50,749 bases of DNA from Pseudomonadota bacterium (GTDB lineage Bacteria; Myxococcota_A; UBA796; GCA-2862545), in NCBI GenBank assembly GCA_005776945.1, contig SXOB01000080.1, positions 1-50,749 on the forward strand, read 5' to 3'. Numbering within the stretch: position 1 is the first letter of the stretch; every line of letters starts with the position of its first letter. The position numbers and the translations under genes are program-made. Shown here piece after piece: positions 40,080 to 48,129 of this stretch. The notes beneath the pieces were generated by a model, which saw only the letters and a list, made by a program, of their open reading frames with translations, was not told where the DNA came from and did not search any database.

Positions 40080-40913
40080 TTGTTGGCGCTGGTGCTGATG
40101 GCCGGCTGCGGCGCGTCGTGGACCCTTCGCGAAGGAGACACGCTGCCGATCGGCTGCATGTCCACCTGGATGTACCTGGACGCCGACGCCGACGGATGGG
40201 GGGACCCCGACGTCCCGCCGCAGCTCCTCTGCGCCGCCGACCAGGCGGCGGGCCTCACGGCGACGAACGGTCGCGACTGCGACGACAGCGATCCGAACGT
40301 CACCGGTTTGGTCGGCCAGGTCTGTCCCGCGGCCTTCGTTGCGGCCTCGGCCGGGACCGTCGAAGCGGGCGGGGTGGTCCTCGAATCGGTGGAATTGGCG
40401 TGGGTCCACGGTCCCGTGGGAGCCCCGTGGGTGGACCCCGTCGTGGCCGAATCGACCTGTGCGGCGTGGGGACCTGGGGCGACTCTGGCGTCCTTCGACG
40501 ACGCGTCGCACCTGGTGCCGGTCCAAGATCGTGTAGACATCGCGATCGGTACGCGGACCTTTGCCGCGTGGGTAGGCGTCCTCTGGCAGGGCGACCTCGA
40601 CGACGGCGCATGGGTCACCGCCGACGGCGTGGGCGACACGCTGTTGGGGGCCGAACTTGCCTGGTGCGAAGGGGAGCCCGGGCCCGCCGACTTTTGGCCC
40701 GACCTCAGGGTCGAGGATCCCGAAGGCGAGGCCGTGATGAACGACGGCTTGACCGACGTGCGCTTGGCGCTGGTGGCTCCGGCTGCCGGCGGCTGGTGTT
40801 TGGGGTGGCCCGATGTCGCGGGTGAGCCCTTCCTGCGCGACCGTGCCAGCCTCGTGTGCGAACGGCCCCGGCCCGATCCGGTCGACTACGCGGTGGGCGC
40901 CGCAAGCCCATAG
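40080..40913 (+). CDS. Lipoprotein with MopE-type metal-binding motif and lectin-like domain
   Basis: A 277-residue protein. TTG at 40080 is directly preceded by an in-frame TGA (40077-40079), so the signal cannot be longer than LLALVLMAGC, Cys 10. GAGAGGGGG is the ribosome site. Residues ~33-65 carry the MopE/thrombospondin-3-like calcium or copper motif: LDADADGWGDP and RDCDDSDPN. The remainder resembles a C-type lectin fold: TCAAWGPGATLASFDD, FAAWVGVLWQGDLDDGAW, LAWCEGEPGP and SLVCERP with two likely disulfide pairs. Probably a surface protein binding metal or carbohydrate. It is followed by ctaA after 77 bases. Confidence 0.8.
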   Translation: MLALVLMAGCGASWTLREGDTLPIGCMSTWMYLDADADGWGDPDVPPQLLCAADQAAGLTATNGRDCDDSDPNVTGLVGQVCPAAFVAASAGTVEAGGVVLESVELAWVHGPVGAPWVDPVVAESTCAAWGPGATLASFDDASHLVPVQDRVDIAIGTRTFAAWVGVLWQGDLDDGAWVTADGVGDTLLGAELAWCEGEPGPADFWPDLRVEDPEGEAVMNDGLTDVRLALVAPAAGGWCLGWPDVAGEPFLRDRASLVCERPRPDPVDYAVGAASP

Positions 40914-40990
40914 GCGCGGGAGACAGGATCGTTTGTCGCCATTAGGCCCCGCCCCCCTGCGGTGGAGGCCCCATCGACGGCCCAGGCCGT

Positions 40991-41860
40991 TTGGCGCGCG
41001 CGTCTGCGATCCTGACCGCCGTGACGTGGGTGTTGCTGGTGGTTGGCGCGGCCGTGCGCGTCAAAGATGCGGGCCTCGCGTGTCCGGATTGGCCGCTCTG
41101 TTTCGGCCAGATCGTGCCGAAGTTGGACGTGTCGGTCGCGTTCGAGTTCGGCCATCGCGTGTTGGCCGGGATCGTCGGGCTCGCCTTTCTCGGTCTCGCC
41201 CGCGCCGTCTACGTCGAGCGTCGACGGCTGCCGGGATGGCTGCCGCGCCTGACCTTGCTCACGGCCATCGTCTTGGCCGTCCAGATCGTCCTCGGAGGGT
41301 TGACCGTTCTCGAGTTGCTCGCGGAGTGGACGGTGGCCAGCCACCTCGTGACGGGGACGACGTTCTTCTGCTTGCTCGCCGTGCACAGCCTGGTGTTGCG
41401 CGATGCCGCGGCGCCGCGCGTCCGTCCGTCCCAGTCGAACGTGATGCGCTTGGCCGCGGTCGGTCTCCTTGCGCTCGTGCCGTTTCAATTGGCGTTGGGA
41501 GGATGGATCGCCGGCGCGTCCGCCGGGCTCGTCTGCCCGACGTGGCCGTCGTGTGCGGGCGGCGCCTGGTTCCCGACCTTCAGCGGGACGCTCGGGGTCA
41601 TGGTCGCCCATCGTGCACTGGCCTGGGGGTTGTTCGGAGCGGCGCTCGCGATGGCGTGGCGGGCGTCGGGTTCGATGGCGCTTCCGGCCCGTGCGCTGGC
41701 GGTGGCGGTCATCGTGCAGATGGCCATCGGCGTCGCCAACGTCTTCTTGTTGTTGCGCGCCGAGATCACGCTTCTTCACACCTTTGGTGGCGCGGGCGTG
41801 GCGCTCTGTGCGACATGGCTCGCCTACGAGGCAGCGATGGCTGGGCCCGATGACCGCTGA
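40991..41860 (+). CDS. ctaA: Haem A synthase
   Basis: A 289-residue membrane enzyme. It oxidises haem O to haem A for aa3-type cytochrome oxidase. Motifs: GAAVRVKDAGLACPDWPLC (with the conserved Cys pair region), FEFGHRVLAG (E-x-x-H-R haem ligand), ASHLVTGTTFF, LVCPTWPSCAGG, VAHRALAWGL and LLHTFGGAG (further His ligands). About eight spans. The TTG start at 40991 is the best available but has a weak ribosome site. The stop overlaps the ctaB start by 11 bases, so the two enzymes of the haem A pathway are translated together. Confidence 0.93.
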   Translation: MARASAILTAVTWVLLVVGAAVRVKDAGLACPDWPLCFGQIVPKLDVSVAFEFGHRVLAGIVGLAFLGLARAVYVERRRLPGWLPRLTLLTAIVLAVQIVLGGLTVLELLAEWTVASHLVTGTTFFCLLAVHSLVLRDAAAPRVRPSQSNVMRLAAVGLLALVPFQLALGGWIAGASAGLVCPTWPSCAGGAWFPTFSGTLGVMVAHRALAWGLFGAALAMAWRASGSMALPARALAVAVIVQMAIGVANVFLLLRAEITLLHTFGGAGVALCATWLAYEAAMAGPDDR

Positions 41861-42740
41861 AGCGATGTCGCATTCGACCGCGGAATGGGCGCGCTTGCTC
41901 GTCGGCATCGCCCGGCCACGCGTGATGGCCCTCGTCGTCTTCACGGGTTTGCCTGCGCTTTGGATGGGGCAAACAAAGCCCCTCGATCCCATGTTGGCCG
42001 CGTCGGTCCTGCTCGGAACGGCGCTCGCCGGCGCCAGCAGTTCAGCCTTCAACGCCTTCATCGAGCGGGACGCCGACGCGCGGATGGCGCGCACGCGCCA
42101 GCGGCCGCTGCCAGCGGCCATGGTGTTGCCGTCGGCCGTGGTCGCCTACGGCATTGCCGCGGCGGTCGGCAGCGCCGTGATTCTTGCCGTCGCTGGCGGT
42201 TGGCAGGCGGCGGCGATCGCTTGGGCGACGATCGCCTTCTACGTGCTTGGGTACACGATCTACCTCAAGCCGCGAACGCCCCAGAACATCGTGATCGGCG
42301 GCGCTGCGGGGGCCACGGCGCCGTTGATTGCGTCGGCGGCCGCACACGGCGTCGTCACACCCGCGGCCTGGTGGATGTTCCTCGTCATTTTCCTTTGGAC
42401 CCCGCCCCATTTCTGGGGCGTCGCCATCTTCCGAAAGGCCGAGTACGAGGCGGCCGGTTTCCCGATGATGCCGAGCGTCGTCGGCGACCAAGGGACGCGC
42501 TGGCGGTCGCTCGGGTACGTCGTCCTGCTTTGGCCTCTGACCCTGGCGCCGGTCGCTATGGGCTGGACCTCGTGGGTCTACGGTGTGGCGGCCCTCGGCC
42601 TTGGGGCCTGGTTCGTCGCGCTCGTCGTCCGGGCGCTTCGCGCTCGTGAACCGTCCGTCGACTACGCGGTCTTCAAGGGGTCGGTCGCCTACCTGGCGGC
42701 CCTCTTCTCGGTCCTGCTGCTCGACCTCGCCCTTCGCTGA
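41850..42740 (+). CDS. ctaB: Protohaem IX farnesyltransferase (haem O synthase)
   Basis: A 296-residue UbiA-type membrane prenyltransferase. It attaches farnesyl to haem B to make haem O, the substrate of CtaA. The key motif NAFIERDADARMARTRQRPL (N-x-x-x-D-x-x-x-D, then R-T-x-x-R-P-L) and YLKPRTPQNIVIGGAAGA are present, plus FLWTPPHFWGVAIF. Starts are possible at ATG 41850 (MTAEAMSHS) or ATG 41865 (MSHS); neither has a strong ribosome site, fitting coupling to ctaA. It ends three bases from the convergent rhodanese gene. Confidence 0.95.
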   Translation: MTAEAMSHSTAEWARLLVGIARPRVMALVVFTGLPALWMGQTKPLDPMLAASVLLGTALAGASSSAFNAFIERDADARMARTRQRPLPAAMVLPSAVVAYGIAAAVGSAVILAVAGGWQAAAIAWATIAFYVLGYTIYLKPRTPQNIVIGGAAGATAPLIASAAAHGVVTPAAWWMFLVIFLWTPPHFWGVAIFRKAEYEAAGFPMMPSVVGDQGTRWRSLGYVVLLWPLTLAPVAMGWTSWVYGVAALGLGAWFVALVVRALRAREPSVDYAVFKGSVAYLAALFSVLLLDLALR

Positions 42741-42743
42741 ACG

Positions 42744-43085
42744 TCACCAGGCCGACATCGGCCCGAGGTCGAATACGCGCGTCCGGCCTTTGGCTTTGAG
42801 GGTGGCGGTGGCCGCAGCGCTGCGACCGCCGCTCCGGCAGTAGACGACGACGGCCTTGTCTGCCGGTCCGATGGCGTCGACCCTGGACGCGACCTGGTCG
42901 ACCGGGACGTTGATGGCCCCCTCGATGTGCCCCGATGCGAACTCCGCAGGGGATCGGACGTCCACAAGGACGGCGCCGTCCGCCACCCACTGTCGCGCTT
43001 CGGACGGTCCGCGGGAGCGGCCCATCGCCCAGGCGAGGGCGGCGACGACCGCAAGGCCAAGCACCCAAGGCAGGATCTCTTTCAT
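42744..43085 (-). CDS. Membrane-anchored rhodanese-domain protein
   Basis: A 113-residue protein. One N-terminal span (LPWVLGLAVVAALAWAM) anchors a rhodanese domain: VLVDVRSPAEFASGHIEGAI and the active-site loop YCRSGGRS with the catalytic Cys. It probably transfers or holds sulfane sulfur in the periplasm. Many such small proteins have unknown partners. ATGA overlap with the SURF1 stop, GGAG eight bases upstream. Context with oxidase-assembly genes suggests a role around respiratory complex maturation, but this is inference. Confidence 0.9.
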   Translation of the reverse strand: MKEILPWVLGLAVVAALAWAMGRSRGPSEARQWVADGAVLVDVRSPAEFASGHIEGAINVPVDQVASRVDAIGPADKAVVVYCRSGGRSAAATATLKAKGRTRVFDLGPMSAW

Positions 43086-43750
43086 GTGTGCTCCGTGCGC
43101 CGAGGTTGCTCGCGGTCCGTAGAAGGGCTCCGTCGAACCTGCACGACGAGCAATACGGCGCAGGTGAACCAAAAGCCAGCGTAGCCGAGGTGGGGGCGAT
43201 GGGGCGGCTCCAACGGCCACCCGGGGGCCAGCGATCCGCCGGGCGGCGTCGGGGCGTCGGAATCCACACCCGGGCCTTGCAGGACGTAGGCCAGGCGCGC
43301 GTCCAAGGCGGTGGCGGCGTCCATGGCGTTGCCGTAGCGGACGAGGCCTTCGGCGTTGCGCACGGGCGTCCACCCCGAGGGTTCGGGGAAGGGCTCGCGA
43401 ATTCCGTCGACGTCGAGCCTGGCGGGCAAGCTGGCCATCGCCGCGACCGGGTCGGGGGTCCAACCCACGTCGACGAGGACGCGGCCGACGTCGGGCCATT
43501 GGCATGGGACGACGAGACGGAAGCCCGACACCATGCGGCGGGGCGGAGCCGGAATCACGGCGCCGACCGGGTCCGGTACACAAGAACCGGCGACCCGAGC
43601 TGGGACGACATCGAAGCTCTGGGTCGGCTCGGCCAAAGCCAGTGCACGGCGCTCGGCGACGATGCCCTTGCGCTCGGCGTGTCGGAGGAGTTGCCACGTC
43701 CCCAAGCCACAGAGGGCGAGCGTGAGGCCGACGAGAGCCACGCGCATCAT
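43082..43750 (-). CDS. SURF1 family cytochrome oxidase assembly protein
   Basis: A 222-residue protein with the SURF1 layout of two membrane spans around a periplasmic domain. The first span ends in TWQLLRHAERKG (W-Q-x-x-R-x-x-x-K), and the second is YAGFWFTCAVLLVVQVRR. In between is the family's V-D-V-G-W strand (VLVDVGW). SURF1 helps insert haem A into oxidase subunit I, consistent with ctaA/ctaB on the opposite strand. Starts ATG-ATG at 43750; ATGA overlaps link it to the genes on both sides. Confidence 0.9.
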   Translation of the reverse strand: MMRVALVGLTLALCGLGTWQLLRHAERKGIVAERRALALAEPTQSFDVVPARVAGSCVPDPVGAVIPAPPRRMVSGFRLVVPCQWPDVGRVLVDVGWTPDPVAAMASLPARLDVDGIREPFPEPSGWTPVRNAEGLVRYGNAMDAATALDARLAYVLQGPGVDSDAPTPPGGSLAPGWPLEPPHRPHLGYAGFWFTCAVLLVVQVRRSPSTDREQPRRTEHT

Positions 43751-44235
43751 GGCGAATCCGTCGGGCCGCCGAAGCGCGCATGGAGGCGAAGGCCGCCCGC
43801 TGGGTGGGGCCTCCGGTGGATCAAGTCGACGCCGCCGTCGACCGACAGGCCAAGACCCGCCTGTTTGGAAGCGCGCCACGTGAGGCCGGCGCCGGCTCGC
43901 GCGCCCGCGCCGAGGCCGTCGCTGGTCCAGATCGGGCCCGCGGCGAGGCTGCCGTGCCACCCAGCGACGACGAGGTCGACGCCGCGCCGTAGCGAAATCA
44001 TGGTGCGGACGGTGGGGTTGTCACCAGCGGTGGCGAGGTTGGCGACGACGCCAAGGGAGACGTTTCTACCGAGAACGAAGTCGGCGTCGTAGCGGCCCCA
44101 CCACGCGTGGAGGTCGAGTTGGGCGGCGCCCGCCAAGCGGCCCGCCTCATGGCCCCCCCCGGCGCCTACATCGAGGGTCAGACCGTTCCGGTCCTCGGTC
44201 AGCGCGGCGGCTGACAGGGCCAATGTCAACCACAT
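43747..44235 (-). CDS. Small exported protein, beta-barrel-like
   Basis: A 162-residue protein. MWLTLALSAAALTEDRNG is a short, uncharged signal peptide (cleavage about residue 11-12). The mature chain shows alternating hydrophobic strands with Gly turns (GLTLDVGAGGG, AQLDLHAWWGRYDADFVLG, GAGARAGAGLTWRASKQ), suggesting an outer-membrane barrel of around eight strands. No named family recognised. It is the first gene of the SURF1/rhodanese unit, divergent from hemE. Confidence 0.65.
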   Translation of the reverse strand: MWLTLALSAAALTEDRNGLTLDVGAGGGHEAGRLAGAAQLDLHAWWGRYDADFVLGRNVSLGVVANLATAGDNPTVRTMISLRRGVDLVVAGWHGSLAAGPIWTSDGLGAGARAGAGLTWRASKQAGLGLSVDGGVDLIHRRPHPAGGLRLHARFGGPTDSP

Positions 44236-44255
44236 CGCGGTGCCCCACGGCCACG

Positions 44256-44262
44256 GCGTTAG
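44256..44262 (+). promoter_or_regulatory. TTAG-type promoter-like element (hemE)
   Basis: GCGTTAG ends 32 bases before the hemE TTG in the 59-base divergent spacer. Same core as the elements at 517, 2668, 30789 and 50414. Confidence 0.35.
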
Positions 44263-44294
44263 CGGGGCGCGTCGCCGAGCGCACGGGGGAGCCC

Positions 44295-45317
44295 TTGAAC
44301 AAGATTGAACGTCTGAGTCGGGCCTTGCGGGGTGAGCCGGTCGATCGTCCGCCGGTGTGGTTCATGCGCCAGGCCGGCCGGTACTTGCCGTCCTACCGGG
44401 AGCTGAGGGCCCGCAACACCTTCGAGCAGATGGTTCGCGACCCCGACCTGTGCTGCGAGGCGGCCGTCCAGCCGATCGACCGATTCCCGTTGGACGCGGC
44501 GATCATCTTCTCGGACATCCTTGTCACCCTCGAGGCCGTGGGTTGTCCGGTGGCCTACGAGTCGGGCCGGGGGCCCCAGATCACGGCGCCCCTGCGCGAT
44601 CCGGCCGACGTCGATCGCCTCCGGCCGACGTCGGATGCCGCTCGATTCCTTGGCGTTGCGCCCGAGGCGATCCGCCGGTTCCGTGGATTGCGGCCAGAGG
44701 TCCCGATCTTCGGCTTCTGCGGCGCGCCGTGGACCCTGTTCTGCTACCTGGTGGAAGGTGGCGGGAGCGATGATTGGATCGCGCCAAAGCGCTTCGTCCA
44801 GGAGCACCCGGCCGCCGCCCGCGTGCTGCTCGACCGGTTGGCCGACATCGTTGGCGACCTGCTGCAAGCCCAGGTCGAGGCCGGCGCCGCGGCCGTCCAG
44901 ATCTTCGACACGTGGGCGGGTTGCCTCGACGGCGACGGCTTCCAGCAGTGGGCCCTTCCCGGCGTCGCGCGCGCGCTGTCTCGGGTGAAGGGTGCGCCGA
45001 CGATCTGGTTCACGAGGGACGCGTCGCCGTTCCTTCCCTACGCCCACCAGACCGGAGCGTCCGTCATCGGGCTCGATTGGCGGACGGACATTGCCCGGGC
45101 GCGCACGCTCCTCGGCAACGTGCCGGTGCAAGGCAACCTCGATCCCGTCGCGTTGTTCACGCCCGAGACCGTGGCGGAGCGCGTCGACGCCATTTGTGAT
45201 GCGGCCGGACCGACCGGACACATCTTCAATCTCGGGCACGGCGTGTTGCCGGGCACGCCGGTGGAAGGCGTCGAAGCGATGGTGCAGGCCGTCGTTCGGC
45301 GGGGCGAGCGGCGGTAG
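44295..45317 (+). CDS. hemE: Uroporphyrinogen decarboxylase
   Basis: A 340-residue enzyme of normal HemE length. It converts uroporphyrinogen III to coproporphyrinogen III in haem synthesis. Motifs: PVWFMRQAGRYLPSYRELR, DAAIIFSDIL (catalytic Asp region), FGFCGAPWTLFCYLVEG, IFDTWAGCLD and FNLGHGVLPGTPVE. The TTG at 44295 (LNKIERL) is chosen because GGGGGAG lies four bases upstream. An earlier ATG at 44223 would add residues unlike HemE and overlap the divergent gene. It supplies haem for the nearby CtaA/CtaB and cytochromes. Confidence 0.95.
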   Translation: MNKIERLSRALRGEPVDRPPVWFMRQAGRYLPSYRELRARNTFEQMVRDPDLCCEAAVQPIDRFPLDAAIIFSDILVTLEAVGCPVAYESGRGPQITAPLRDPADVDRLRPTSDAARFLGVAPEAIRRFRGLRPEVPIFGFCGAPWTLFCYLVEGGGSDDWIAPKRFVQEHPAAARVLLDRLADIVGDLLQAQVEAGAAAVQIFDTWAGCLDGDGFQQWALPGVARALSRVKGAPTIWFTRDASPFLPYAHQTGASVIGLDWRTDIARARTLLGNVPVQGNLDPVALFTPETVAERVDAICDAAGPTGHIFNLGHGVLPGTPVEGVEAMVQAVVRRGERR

Positions 45318-45318
45318 A

Positions 45319-45346
45319 GAGGTCGAGCGCCGAGCCCGGAGACCTC
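45319..45346. terminator. Inverted repeat between convergent genes
   Basis: GAGGTC at 45319-45324 pairs with GACCTC at 45341-45346 across a 16-base loop, filling the 27-base gap between hemE and the convergent gene. No U-tract on either side. Confidence 0.3.
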
Positions 45347-46040
45347 ACTCCGCAGCGGCGTCATCCTCGGCGCCCGGGCCACCCAGCCGTCGCCTGAGGT
45401 CGCGGTTGTGTCCCAGAACGGCCTCTTGGACGTTCTCCAAGGCCAGCGTCTCGCTCGGTTTCCACGACAGGTCGCGGGCCTTGCGGGAGGGGAACGGGGC
45501 CGCGATCATGCCGCCGACAAAGGCCACGGCGCCGACGCCGGCCACCTGCGACCAGGTCGCGTAGTCCTGCACGGTTCGCGCATTGTTGGCGCCGATCAGG
45601 CCTGCGATGCCGGCGATGCCGCCCGCGATGCCCACGCCAAGAAATGTGCGCCCGAGCTTCTGGTTCTTCTCGATCCGGTGCATCAGGGCCGTCTGGCCCG
45701 CGGTGTCGCCGATGGTACCAAGGTAGGTCGGTACGTCGAGCCGAACCGGCCCCTTGTAGACGGCCCAGTCTTCCACGGCCGTGATCATCGAGGGGCCCGC
45801 GACGCTGACGCCGCCCCAGCCCCACCCGTAGTGGCTGACCACCGTGGGCCCGGTGTGGAACTCCGCCACCGTCCTGACGATGAGCTTCTCGGCTTCGTAC
45901 CGGGCCGCCGTGTCTGCGTCCATGCGTGGACCGCGGCGCGGCGCTTCCGACCGGGGGCCGGGGGCGTCAGCAGGAATCGCCAGCGGCTGATCGCCGGCCT
46001 CCTGGGCGAGCGCGGTGAGGGCCAATGTCGCGAGAACCAT
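45345..46040 (-). CDS. Exported membrane-associated protein, unknown function
   Basis: A 231-residue protein. MVLATLALTALAQEAGDQP gives another short, uncharged signal peptide, cleaved about residue 12. An unusual Gly/Trp patch follows (VSHYGWGWGGVSVAG), then two hydrophobic Gly-Ala segments (LGVGIAGGIAGIAGLIGANN, VAGVGAVAFVGGMIAA) that look like membrane spans. AGGAG lies seven bases before the ATG. No family recognised. The 29-base gap to the upstream gene suggests one transcript with it. Confidence 0.65.
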   Translation of the reverse strand: MVLATLALTALAQEAGDQPLAIPADAPGPRSEAPRRGPRMDADTAARYEAEKLIVRTVAEFHTGPTVVSHYGWGWGGVSVAGPSMITAVEDWAVYKGPVRLDVPTYLGTIGDTAGQTALMHRIEKNQKLGRTFLGVGIAGGIAGIAGLIGANNARTVQDYATWSQVAGVGAVAFVGGMIAAPFPSRKARDLSWKPSETLALENVQEAVLGHNRDLRRRLGGPGAEDDAAAE

Positions 46041-46069
46041 CGTGGCTCCTGAACCCGTAGGCCGTTCCC

Positions 46070-46624
46070 TTATTCCGCTGGGGGCAGGCCAAGTTGGCGG
46101 CGTCGGGCTTCGCGCAGCCAACTAACGGCGGCCGGCATGTCCCAGCCCGTTTCCGACATCAGCTCTTCGATGGCCTTCGCGATGCCGATCTGCTCGACGC
46201 GGCGCAGAACGGCGTCGGGGTCGGGCGCGCCGCGGAGTTGGACGGCCGCCGCTTGGACGTGTTCGACGACGTCGGGAACGGTCGGGGCCCGCTGCGGTGC
46301 CGGCGCCGGCGCGGGGTCCGGACGCTTGCGCCGCCGCGCGGCGAGGCCGAGCTGAGGGTCGTCCCAGCCTTCGCTCGGCCAGTCGGCGGACGGGCTCGGG
46401 GGGTTGCGCCAGGGCGTCAGGGACGGCCACGTCAGCTTGTCGGGACCGAGGTCGAGCGGGGTGAAGCCTGGCCGCGCCACCTGGGCGGCTCGTTCCGAGG
46501 TCGTGGGCGGTGCCGTGCGCCGAAGGGCGCCGGGCGCCGCCAGCGCCGTGGCCGCGGGAATGCCCAACAACATGGTTCCCAACGCGACGACCGCCGACAG
46601 GGCGAGGGTGAGGGTTTCGATCAT
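46070..46624 (-). CDS. Small membrane protein with Pro-rich and helical C-terminal region
   Basis: A 184-residue protein. MIETLTLALSAVVALGTMLL starts a long hydrophobic N-terminus (one or two spans), followed by a Pro/Arg-rich linker (PDPAPAPAPQRAP) and a C-terminal helical domain (EHVQAAAVQLRGAP ... EELMSETGWDMPAAVSWLRE). No family recognised. ATG 46624 is immediately divergent from the antiporter gene; the ribosome site is weak. Confidence 0.6.
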   Translation of the reverse strand: MIETLTLALSAVVALGTMLLGIPAATALAAPGALRRTAPPTTSERAAQVARPGFTPLDLGPDKLTWPSLTPWRNPPSPSADWPSEGWDDPQLGLAARRRKRPDPAPAPAPQRAPTVPDVVEHVQAAAVQLRGAPDPDAVLRRVEQIGIAKAIEELMSETGWDMPAAVSWLREARRRQLGLPPAE

Positions 46625-46656
46625 TGGGCCGCCTTCGCGCGCACTATAAGACCTCC

Positions 46657-48129
46657 ATGGACACGGGTATGGCCGAGCCGTACGTGCTCGCCGCGCCACT
46701 CATTTCAGTGGTCCTCGCATTTGTCACCCGGCGCATCGTGGCCTCGTTGGCCGCTGGCGTCGTCGTCGCGGCGATCGTGGGGGCCGGGGGCGTCTCCGAC
46801 GGGCTTCGCCTGCTTGCGGGCGTCACGTGGGGCAACCTCGTCGACCGAGACAACCTGCTGTTGACGGCCTTCTCGACGGCCGTGGCGGTCCTCGTGGCGC
46901 ACATGGGGCGATCGGGCGGCACTCGTGCACTCGTCGGCGCCCTCCTTCCGCTGGCCCGGGGTCCCCGGTCCGCCCAGTTGTCCATGGCCGGGGCGGGTGG
47001 GTTGGTCTTTTTCGACGACTACGCGAGCTGCCTCGTCGTTGGCACGACGATGGGGCCTGTGGCCGATCGCGCGGGCGTGAGTCGGGCCAAGCTCGCCGCC
47101 TGGGTCGACGCCATGGCCGCGCCAATTGCGAGCATCGCACCTGTGAGCACGTGGATCGGCTTCCAGCTCGGGCTGTTGGCGACGGCCCTGCCCGTCGGCA
47201 TGGGCGCGATGGACCTGTTCCTTGCGATGATGCCATGGCGCCTGTACACGTTCGGCTTGCTCGCGGTCCTGTTGGGATCGGCGATCTTCGGACGGGACTT
47301 TCCCGCGATGGCGGCGATGGAACGGGCGACTGAGCGGCGAACGACCGTGGATGCGTCGGGCCCTCCGGGTCGTTGGGAACTCGCCGCGTGGCCCCTGTTG
47401 ACGCTTGGGGGAGGGGGGTTGGGGCTGTTGTTGCTGAGCGGCGCGATGACCTCCCCATCGACGTCACCGGTCGATTGGCTCCGCGAAGCGGACTCGGCGG
47501 CGGCGCTGTTTGGGGCGGCTATGGCCGCGCTTGGGGTCGCCGCGTTGACGGCTTGGCGTGGGGGCGTGCCGCGCGGCACGATGGGAGCGGCGGCGACGGC
47601 TGGCGCGGCAACGGTGGCCGAAGCCCTTGTGATCCTGCACCTGGCGTGGGCGATGTCGGATGTGCTCGCCCATGCGGGCGCCGCCGAGATCGCCGCCAAC
47701 GCGCTCCGCGGGGAACTCTCGACCTGGGCGCTGCCGCTGTCCGCATTCGGGGTGGCAACATTCACGTCGCTTGGGACGGGCAGCTCGTGGTTCACGATGG
47801 GGACGTTGTTGCCCGTCGCGTTGGGCGTGTCTGGCGCGCTCGCCCCCGGGGAGGCACTGTTCGCAACGGCGACGGCGGCCGCGGTCGTCGAGGGCGCCCT
47901 GGTCGGCGACCACTTGTCGCCCGTCTCCGACACGACGGTCCTGTCGGCGCTCTCCTGCGACGTGGATGTCTGGACGCACGCCCGGACCCAGTTGGCCTAC
48001 GGCGCCACTGCGGCGACTTTGGCGGCCATCGGCTTCGGGGTCGGCGGCTGGGTCGGCGCCGTCGGCAGCGCAGCCATCGTCATCGCTGGCGGAACGGCCG
48101 CCATCGCGCTCCAACCGAGGTCGTCTTGA
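46657..48129 (+). CDS. NhaC-type Na+/H+ antiporter
   Basis: A 490-residue inner-membrane transporter with about 11-12 spans. The signature GLVFFDDYASCLVVGTTM, DRAGVSRAKLAAWVDAMAAP, SIAPVSTWIGFQ and GDHLSPVSDTTVLSA is that of the NhaC/PF03553 antiporters. It should exchange sodium (or an organic ion) for protons across the inner membrane. ATG 46657 or 46669 are both possible; ribosome site is weak. The stop overlaps the hydrolase start (TTGA). Whether the hydrolase and VOC genes relate to transport is unclear. Confidence 0.9.
   Translation: MDTGMAEPYVLAAPLISVVLAFVTRRIVASLAAGVVVAAIVGAGGVSDGLRLLAGVTWGNLVDRDNLLLTAFSTAVAVLVAHMGRSGGTRALVGALLPLARGPRSAQLSMAGAGGLVFFDDYASCLVVGTTMGPVADRAGVSRAKLAAWVDAMAAPIASIAPVSTWIGFQLGLLATALPVGMGAMDLFLAMMPWRLYTFGLLAVLLGSAIFGRDFPAMAAMERATERRTTVDASGPPGRWELAAWPLLTLGGGGLGLLLLSGAMTSPSTSPVDWLREADSAAALFGAAMAALGVAALTAWRGGVPRGTMGAAATAGAATVAEALVILHLAWAMSDVLAHAGAAEIAANALRGELSTWALPLSAFGVATFTSLGTGSSWFTMGTLLPVALGVSGALAPGEALFATATAAAVVEGALVGDHLSPVSDTTVLSALSCDVDVWTHARTQLAYGATAATLAAIGFGVGGWVGAVGSAAIVIAGGTAAIALQPRSS

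Noticed and set aside
44223..44294. Upstream ATG start for hemE
   Set aside because: The extra 24 residues do not resemble HemE, overlap the divergent gene, and the TTG at 44295 has the GGGGGAG ribosome site.
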